DNA from: a virus
DNA length: 29,292 nucleotides
IMG/VR virus record: IMGVR_UViG_3300032246_002678
Span: 1-29,292 of that record
Direction: 5' to 3' (one strand)
A program made the translations under genes and the position numbers. Of this stretch, positions 24,822-29,292 are shown piece after piece. The notes beneath the pieces are model-generated. The model saw only the letters and a list, made by a program, of their open reading frames with translations. It made no database searches and was not told where the DNA came from. Each line of letters opens with the position of its first letter. Position 1 is the first letter of the stretch.

Positions 24822-26137
24822 TGGCTATTAAATTAAAAGATTTAATTGCTGGTCAGCAAAGACTAGATCAAAAGGAAGAAGCTCCGGTTAGACTTAACCC
24901 AGACCAATTTAAAGGACTGGTAGAAGCTCTGTCTGGGGCAGCTACTTCTGCTGGAGCTAAAAGCGGCGCACAGATCTTTGAAGATTTCGTTAATCAGACT
25001 CGCAAACGCGAAGAGTTATTAAAAGACGCTACTGAAGAACAAAAGACAATATTTCATGAGCTAGAAGAAACCCTTAAAAAATTACAGACTGCTAATCATA
25101 CTGATAGTATAGGATTACGCAGAAGCATAGATGCCCTAAATCGTCGCCTGGCTGGTACTGCTAATACCGGAGCTAAGGCTCGCATGGCTAGCATGATACC
25201 ACCTGCTCCGGCATCAGCATCAACTAAAAATACATTTGTTCCAACACTGAGCCCAGAAAATTATGCTGTAAATGAAAGCGCTACTACTGCTGGAACAGCC
25301 GAAACTAAAACAGCTGGTACGGGTGGCGGAGGCATAGGAGCAGCCATACAGGGCATAGGTACAGCCATAGGTGGCATAGCCGAGGGCATTGGTCGAGCCA
25401 TAGAGGGACTAGGCCGAGTTTTAGGTGCAGCTATTGGCGCATTAGCAGCTGCCATGGGCATTAAAAATTTACCAGGCTTTCCTGATACTCCTGGTGGTCC
25501 AGGTGGACCAGATGTCATTGGTGAAAAAGATGATCCTAAGAAACAAGGACCAGGTTCCAAAAAAAGGCCCTCGGCTAAACCAACACTAAAACAAAGAATA
25601 GGACAAAATTTAAAATTAGGTGGTAAATTAGGTATTGCTGGAATAGCTACTAATATTTTAGGTAATGTTGCTGCTGATCAGTTGGCTGAACATGGACATG
25701 AAAATATTGGGGCTGGTGTGGGCATAGCTGCAGATGTTGCAGGTTATGCTGGCACTGGTGCCATGTTAGGAAGTATTCTTGGCCCAGGCGGCGCAGTTGT
25801 TGGAGGTGCTTTGGGTGCAGGTTACGGTCTAATTGAGGGTGTAAAAAATCGTACTAATTTATTTGATACAAACCCTAACGGAACTTCTTTTAGCAGTGGT
25901 TCTGCGCCTGCTGAAGTTAAACCAAGACCTATGCTTAGTAGACAGGTTCAGGATCTACAAAATGAAAATCAAAATCTTCAGGCTCAGTTTGGTAGTAATC
26001 CAACTATAATTAATAACATATCAGCTGCTCCTCCTGCAGTTACAACTTCTCCACCAATATTTGCTCCAGGACCAAGCATTAGACCCAACGAAAGTGCTTT
26101 TGAACGTCACATGTTCCGTGGCATGATGCCACTATAA
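24821..26137 (+). CDS. Gly/Ala-rich coiled-coil protein, candidate tape measure or hub component
   Basis: 438 residues. Residues about 50-112 are charged and helical (VNQTRKREELLKDATEEQKT onward), likely coiled coil. Residues 168-213 are a Gly/Ile/Ala amphipathic or membrane-active repeat (GIGAAIQGIGTAIGGIAEGI onward). A Pro/Lys-rich linker follows (215-258), then a second Gly/Ala hydrophobic region (265-340) and a short Gln/Asn coiled coil (372-390). This mix is typical of tape measure proteins. In T4 the tape measure gp29 lies after 26, 51, 27 and 28, so the place fits. The length is shorter than T4 gp29 (590). No sequence similarity to gp29 can be claimed; a minor hub or injected protein is the alternative. 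Confidence 0.6.
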   Translation: MAIKLKDLIAGQQRLDQKEEAPVRLNPDQFKGLVEALSGAATSAGAKSGAQIFEDFVNQTRKREELLKDATEEQKTIFHELEETLKKLQTANHTDSIGLRRSIDALNRRLAGTANTGAKARMASMIPPAPASASTKNTFVPTLSPENYAVNESATTAGTAETKTAGTGGGGIGAAIQGIGTAIGGIAEGIGRAIEGLGRVLGAAIGALAAAMGIKNLPGFPDTPGGPGGPDVIGEKDDPKKQGPGSKKRPSAKPTLKQRIGQNLKLGGKLGIAGIATNILGNVAADQLAEHGHENIGAGVGIAADVAGYAGTGAMLGSILGPGGAVVGGALGAGYGLIEGVKNRTNLFDTNPNGTSFSSGSAPAEVKPRPMLSRQVQDLQNENQNLQAQFGSNPTIINNISAAPPAVTTSPPIFAPGPSIRPNESAFERHMFRGMMPL

Positions 26138-26158
26138 AAAAAGGGGCCGAAGCCCCTT
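26136..26158 (-). terminator. Intrinsic terminator with UUCG loop after gp32
   Basis: On the minus strand the sequence is AAGGGGC-TTCG-GCCCC followed by seven T residues. The C(UUCG)G tetraloop on a GC stem plus T tract is a textbook terminator, placed 27 bases after the gp32 stop. The T tract overlaps the TAA stop of the convergent plus-strand gene. In the plus direction the same hairpin lacks a good U tract. Confidence 0.88.
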
Positions 26159-26159
26159 C

Positions 26160-26186
26160 AAAACATCCTTCTTTAAGGGACGTTTT
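26160..26186 (+). terminator. Imperfect hairpin, possible terminator for the plus-strand block
   Basis: AAAACATCCTT, loop CTTT, AAGGGACGTTTT: an imperfect inverted repeat ending in four T residues in the plus direction, lying 22 bases after the stop of the 438-residue gene. It partly overlaps the gp32 stop codon. With its mismatch and bulge it is weaker than the neighbouring terminator. Confidence 0.4.
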
Positions 26187-27081
26187 AATCTTCCGCAGCC
26201 AGGTTAGCAAAGTAACTTAGGCTACTGTCATCATCCTCTTCAGGCTGTGGAGCTGGTCTAGCAGCTGCCGCAGGTTTAACTGCAGCTGGTGTTGCCAGGT
26301 CAACTTCTTCAGCATGTCGTACTGCTGCTGGAACACCACTTAGAACACTGTCTAATTTCTTCTTGAGCTCTTCATATGATTTGAAATGACGAGCATCTGA
26401 AAAATCTACCAGGCTGTGTTGTTGTGTCCAAACTTTTTCAATTTCTGCATCATCCGCGTTCAAAGGCGCAATGCTTTCAAACTCTGATTTGTCATAGTTG
26501 CGATAACCTTCAACTTTACGAATCTTTAATTTGAAGTTAGCACCTTTCCAAAAATCAAACGGATTAACTGGTTCTTCATCCTGAAACTGAGGTTGCATGA
26601 CATCTTTGATCTTGTCAAAGATGCGTTTGCCAAATTTAAATAATTTAACTTTGCCTTCGTTTTCTGGATGTGCAGGATCCTGTATGACTAGAACGTTACA
26701 GGTATAATTTAAGCGACGTTTTTGTTTACGAGCAATTTCTTTGTTGGCTTCAGAACCTGAGTTCCAAAGTTCGTTGTTCATTTCAGACACTGGGTCAGGT
26801 TTACCAATAGTGGTTAGTGAATTCTCAATATACCACTTACCAGTTGGACCTTGGAATCCATGACTCCAGATTCTTGCCCAGGGCATTTCTTCACCTTTAG
26901 GTGCAGGAAGGAAACGAATTACTGCAAAGCCATTGCCGGCTTTATCGACTTCAGGTTGCCAAAAACGGTCATCGTCTCGGCTATCTGAGGTTTGAGGATT
27001 GGCAATCTTCTCAACTTCTTTCATTAATGAATCAAAATTGCCACGACTATTTCTTAGATCGGATAAGCTATTAAAAGCCAT
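26185..27081 (-). CDS. gp32: Single-stranded DNA-binding protein gp32
   Basis: 298 residues (T4 gp32 is 301). N-terminal basic cooperativity segment with SLSDLRNSRGNFDSLMKEVE; OB-fold core with DDDRFWQPEVDKAGNGFAVI and RFLPAPKGEEMPWARIWSHG; KLFKFGKRIFDKIKD and NPFDFWKGANFKLKIRKVEG; acidic C-terminal tail EEDDDSSLSYFANLAAED for partner binding. The zinc-finger Cys residues of T4 gp32 (Cys77, 87, 90) are absent; the region reads YIENSLTTIGKPDPVSEMN, as in cyanophage versions. It coats ssDNA in replication, recombination and repair and recruits gp59. AAGGAG lies 8 bases before the ATG, with a consensus promoter and a strong terminator, consistent with high expression. Confidence 0.95.
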   Translation of the reverse strand: MAFNSLSDLRNSRGNFDSLMKEVEKIANPQTSDSRDDDRFWQPEVDKAGNGFAVIRFLPAPKGEEMPWARIWSHGFQGPTGKWYIENSLTTIGKPDPVSEMNNELWNSGSEANKEIARKQKRRLNYTCNVLVIQDPAHPENEGKVKLFKFGKRIFDKIKDVMQPQFQDEEPVNPFDFWKGANFKLKIRKVEGYRNYDKSEFESIAPLNADDAEIEKVWTQQHSLVDFSDARHFKSYEELKKKLDSVLSGVPAAVRHAEEVDLATPAAVKPAAAARPAPQPEEDDDSSLSYFANLAAED

Positions 27082-27161
27082 TTGTATTACTCCTTGTATG
27101 CGTTGTATAAATTGTATTTTAGTTTTGGTATTACCATGACGAATTACTACTCATCAAAGAC

Positions 27162-27190
27162 ATTATATAATAAAACTCTGTTACTGTCAA
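27162..27190 (-). promoter_or_regulatory. Consensus sigma70-type promoter for gp32
   Basis: On the minus strand TTGACA (27185-27190) and TATAAT (27162-27167) are exact consensus hexamers separated by 17 bases. Start of transcription is expected near 27155, leaving a leader of about 70 bases before gp32, with the AAGGAG ribosome site at 27090-27095. The TGA stop of the upstream small gene lies inside the -35 hexamer. A consensus promoter implies host RNA polymerase can transcribe gp32 without phage factors. The 27082-27186 gap holds nothing else I can support. Confidence 0.9.
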
Positions 27191-27432
27191 TATATATCTC
27201 CCTCCGGCGGTCTGGGTTTACGACTGCGTTTGGTTTCGACCTTGACATAAGGCCACATGCTGACCCTTTCGGCCATTTGTTGCTGATTTGTGGCTATTTT
27301 AACTATCATGTTCTGGCAATCTCGCACAGCCTGACTGATGTTCTGTATGTCTGCGCTCAGGGCCATGACTGCTTCTTCTAGTTGGCGAATGCGTTCCAGA
27401 CTGATTTGCTCTTCCATTTCATTTAAAGCCAT
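27187..27432 (-). CDS. Small coiled-coil protein between gp59 and gp32
   Basis: 81 residues. Residues about 4-58 are a long heptad-like helix (EEQISLERIRQLEEAVMALS, then DIQNISQAVRDCQNMIVKIA and NQQQMAERVSM), followed by a basic, Pro-rich tail (KRSRKPRPPEGDIY). It overlaps the end of gp59 by 14 bases and ends within the gp32 promoter -35 box. T4 has no gene at this place. Family not recognised; a replication-accessory or gp59/gp32-linked role is only suggested by neighbours. Confidence 0.75.
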   Translation of the reverse strand: MALNEMEEQISLERIRQLEEAVMALSADIQNISQAVRDCQNMIVKIATNQQQMAERVSMWPYVKVETKRSRKPRPPEGDIY

Positions 27433-28000
27433 GATAAATTTCCTGGTAATGTTCTAGTTTAATCTTTAGAAACGGTGCATATTTAACTATGAGTCTGTGT
27501 ATGTCTGGCCACACAGGATCAGATTCCAGATCTATGTCTGCTGCAAATCCAGTTAGTTTGTTCAGTATGATCAGAGTTTCTGGAGTTATGCTGCGCCTCA
27601 GATAGGCTTTCAGTACCAGTGGATGCTGACCGGCTTCATGAGCAAATATGTCAGTAACCGCATGATCAGCAGCTTCGTCATATAGTTGTCGGAGATCCTG
27701 TTCAAATATATAACGCAGGCTTTGCTGACGACGTTGCCAGTCTGCGTATTCACGCGCAGCTGCTACATCAAATACGCCACCCCAGCGATTACCTGTGATG
27801 AAGTTAGCCACCATGAAATTACAGACTTCCTCGTCCTTGTACAGCTTGACTAATCGACGAAATGCCAACTCTTTGCCTGCACCATCAAAGCTCTTGCGAC
27901 TGGCACTGATGCGTCCTTTCATTTTGAACACATCATAATTTTCAGTCTGGAAATGAGCCTTGAGTGCCAGATACATCTTATAGGCATCGTATTCCGACAT
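27419..28000 (-). CDS. gp59: Helicase loader gp59
   Basis: 193 residues (T4 gp59 is 217). It begins SEYDAYKMYLALKAHFQTEN and YDVFKMKGRISAS, the family opening, with FRRLVKLYKDEEVCNFMVAN, FITGNRWGGVF and the C-terminal KYAPFLKIKLEHYQEIYHGF. gp59 binds forked DNA and gp32, loads the gp41 helicase and gates the polymerase at recombination-dependent replication forks. Gene order gp33-gp59-gp32 is that of T4 apart from the small inserted gene. It starts two bases after gp33. Confidence 0.9.
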   Translation of the reverse strand: MSEYDAYKMYLALKAHFQTENYDVFKMKGRISASRKSFDGAGKELAFRRLVKLYKDEEVCNFMVANFITGNRWGGVFDVAAAREYADWQRRQQSLRYIFEQDLRQLYDEAADHAVTDIFAHEAGQHPLVLKAYLRRSITPETLIILNKLTGFAADIDLESDPVWPDIHRLIVKYAPFLKIKLEHYQEIYHGFK

Positions 28001-28002
28001 TG

Positions 28003-28362
28003 CTATAATGGTAATCTGCCCGTGGGTTTCATGAGTTTGGCTTCTTCGGCTTCGACTCGGATTTTTTCTTTTAGTACACGATTGATCAGAGGTGCAACTG
28101 ATTCAATGTCTATGTCTCGACTCTGACAATAGTCAATGATGATGTCCATGCGTGGGATACGAGTCTGCACATGATAGTTGTCTACCCAGGTGCTGAAGTC
28201 GTTGCTGCTGGTGAACTCTCGACTGATTAAGAATTCATTGGTCAACACGACTTCGCTCTCTTCGTCTACTAAACGATTATCCTTGACCTGGCCGTCTGGA
28301 CCCATGAGCTTGAGACCCATGATGTCCTGACCTGCACTAACCTTGTCCTTGATTCCGGCCAT
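28003..28362 (-). CDS. gp33: Late transcription co-activator gp33-like
   Basis: 119 residues (T4 gp33 is 112). The N-terminal half is acidic and poorly conserved. The C-terminal half (TRIPRMDIIIDYCQSRDIDI, ESVAPLINRVLKEKIRVEAE) matches the 'Y.dail.fce...ie.e.v.klin..LkekI..eA' pattern of marine T4-like gp33. gp33 binds the beta flap of host RNA polymerase and links it to the sliding clamp for gp55-directed late transcription. Position directly upstream of gp59 supports the call, as does the presence of late-type boxes in this window. It overlaps the glycosyltransferase stop by one base. Confidence 0.75.
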   Translation of the reverse strand: MAGIKDKVSAGQDIMGLKLMGPDGQVKDNRLVDEESEVVLTNEFLISREFTSSNDFSTWVDNYHVQTRIPRMDIIIDYCQSRDIDIESVAPLINRVLKEKIRVEAEEAKLMKPTGRLPL

Positions 28363-29292
28363 TATGCTGGAACCTGTACTGGTTTAATTTCTGCACCAGC
28401 TGGACTCTGAGGGAATGGTGTACTATTCGCAGTTGGACTATGATCCATCATCTGTTGTGTGTATTTAGCAACTGCACCCAGATCACAAACATATTCATAA
28501 GTACCTACGTGAACTGTACGAGTCCATGGAGCCAGGAATACCTGTCCACCAATTTGTCTCCAGCGTTTACAGAAGGTAAAGTCTTCGCTGGTATATGCAC
28601 GACTTACTGGGTCAATGCTTACGTCAAAGAATGAATAAGCTCTGCGATGTGCATCTGTAACACGAGTCATGGTCTTGGGATCCATGGTTTCTGAACCACC
28701 AGAGATGATATTAAGTTCATCACCTAATTTTTCAATCATGCCTTCGAATACTTCACGCTTGATCAGCATCATACCAGTAGCAATGCTTTCTACTTCAACT
28801 GGTTGGTTGATGTCAAAGCTCATGGTATCACCAATGGGTCTGAAAGTACTTTCAGCTATGACAGCATTAACATGAGCTGGAGGAATGTCTGGACAACCCT
28901 GAACTACACGCTTAACTACATCCCAGTTAATTTTCTTCTTGGCATACTGACCGCCAATAAGATGTTTGTCTGCCTGAATCATTCGTAATACATCGTCGGC
29001 ATCAAAGCCTAAGTCGGCATCCAGGAATAACATATGAGTAGCAGAGGATTTTAGGAATCCTTCTACCAGAATATTACGAGCTTTAGTAATAAGAGATTCA
29101 TTTGCAGCAATCTCAAACATGCTGGGAATACCTGCCTGACCTAACTTGGTCAAGAGATTGATCAGGCTAATCATGTACATGTAATTAGCACTACCACCAA
29201 ACATGGGAGTAGCAATAAAAATATGCGGTGGTTTTTTGTCTTGGGGTTTATTGATAAAAAGTGGATTGTTGTTGAATAATTGCTGTTGCAAC
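28362..29292 (-). CDS. GT-A-type glycosyltransferase (5' end at or beyond window edge)
   Basis: About 310 residues are visible. The first possible start inside the window is a TTG at 29291-29289, so the true start may lie outside. HIFIATPMFGGSANYMYMIS is the nucleotide-sugar-binding first strand and helix. ANESLITKARNILVEGFL precedes MLFLDADLGFDADD, in which DxD (Asp91-Ala-Asp93 counting from the TTG) should bind the metal and sugar nucleotide. A late YTSEDFTFCKRWRQIGGQVF segment and TVHVG supply the acceptor-side acidic residues and a possible metal His. Proteins of this type are common in T4-like marine phages. The substrate cannot be read from sequence; DNA modification, virion decoration or host-surface change are all possible. 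It lies directly upstream of gp33. Confidence 0.75.
   Translation of the reverse strand, partial: LQQQLFNNNPLFINKPQDKKPPHIFIATPMFGGSANYMYMISLINLLTKLGQAGIPSMFEIAANESLITKARNILVEGFLKSSATHMLFLDADLGFDADDVLRMIQADKHLIGGQYAKKKINWDVVKRVVQGCPDIPPAHVNAVIAESTFRPIGDTMSFDINQPVEVESIATGMMLIKREVFEGMIEKLGDELNIISGGSETMDPKTMTRVTDAHRRAYSFFDVSIDPVSRAYTSEDFTFCKRWRQIGGQVFLAPWTRTVHVGTYEYVCDLGAVAKYTQQMMDHSPTANSTPFPQSPAGAEIKPVQVPA

Noticed and set aside
25261-25560. Minus-strand Pro/Ala/Met-rich frame in the 438-residue gene
   Set aside because: It mirrors Gly/Ala-rich codons on the plus strand; composition is an artefact of the repeat.
27082-27381. Plus-strand 99-residue frame over the gp32 leader and small coiled-coil gene
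   Set aside because: It runs antisense through the consensus promoter and a better-supported gene; no ribosome site.

Overview
The window is a stretch of a contractile-tailed bacteriophage genome of the T4 superfamily (myovirus morphotype). Nearly every gene is recognisable as a T4-type baseplate, hub, tail-tube, head-completion or replication gene. The protein variants (a DUF4815 giant structural protein, a long gp8 with a Gly-Ser-Gly-Tyr-rich insertion, a gp7-like protein with a jelly-roll adhesion module, a gp32 without zinc ligands) resemble those of marine T4-like phages such as cyanophages and pelagiphages rather than coliphage T4. Base composition is moderately AT-rich. No host can be named from this sequence, and I see no tRNA, integrase, insertion sequence or CRISPR array.

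Layout. Positions 1-21735 form one long minus-strand block, read right to left: gp48 (tail-tube cap), gp53 (wedge), gp27-like hub, gp5 (hub spike with lysozyme-like domain), a small unknown, a PAAR spike tip, a lectin-domain protein, a polyglycine adhesin, a small chaperone-like protein, gp25, gp6, gp7-like, gp8, and a giant DUF4815 structural protein that runs off the left edge. Genes are packed with 1-4 base overlaps or gaps of a few bases. At 21736-21781 a 46-base divergent gap holds two T4-late-type promoter boxes facing each other. Positions 21782-26137 are a plus-strand block: gp4 (head completion nuclease), a probable gp2-type protein, a gp54/gp19-family tube protein, gp26 (hub), a small -1-frame protein, a holin, and a Gly/Ala-rich coiled-coil protein that may be a tape measure or hub component. 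Opposed hairpins at 26136-26186 separate this from a minus-strand replication/late-transcription block: glycosyltransferase (cut by the right edge), gp33, gp59, a small coiled-coil protein, and gp32, the last with its own consensus sigma70-type promoter.

How it works together. Wedge proteins (gp53, gp25, gp6, gp7, gp8) assemble around the hub (gp27, gp5, PAAR tip), which nucleates the tube through gp48 and gp54. gp26 and the small -1-frame product look like assembly factors. The lectin, polyglycine and DUF4815 proteins are probably the receptor-facing parts. gp32, gp59 and gp33 link replication to late transcription.

Most notable: (i) a TTTTTTC slippery heptamer at the very end of gp26 that would fuse it to the downstream -1 frame, architecturally like the lambda G/GT tail chaperones; (ii) a C-terminal M15-peptidase-like domain in gp5 in which all three expected zinc ligands are replaced; (iii) a SUEL/rhamnose-binding-type lectin domain in a tail protein next to the spike tip; (iv) a Reelin-like jelly roll in the gp7-like protein split by two tandem repeats.
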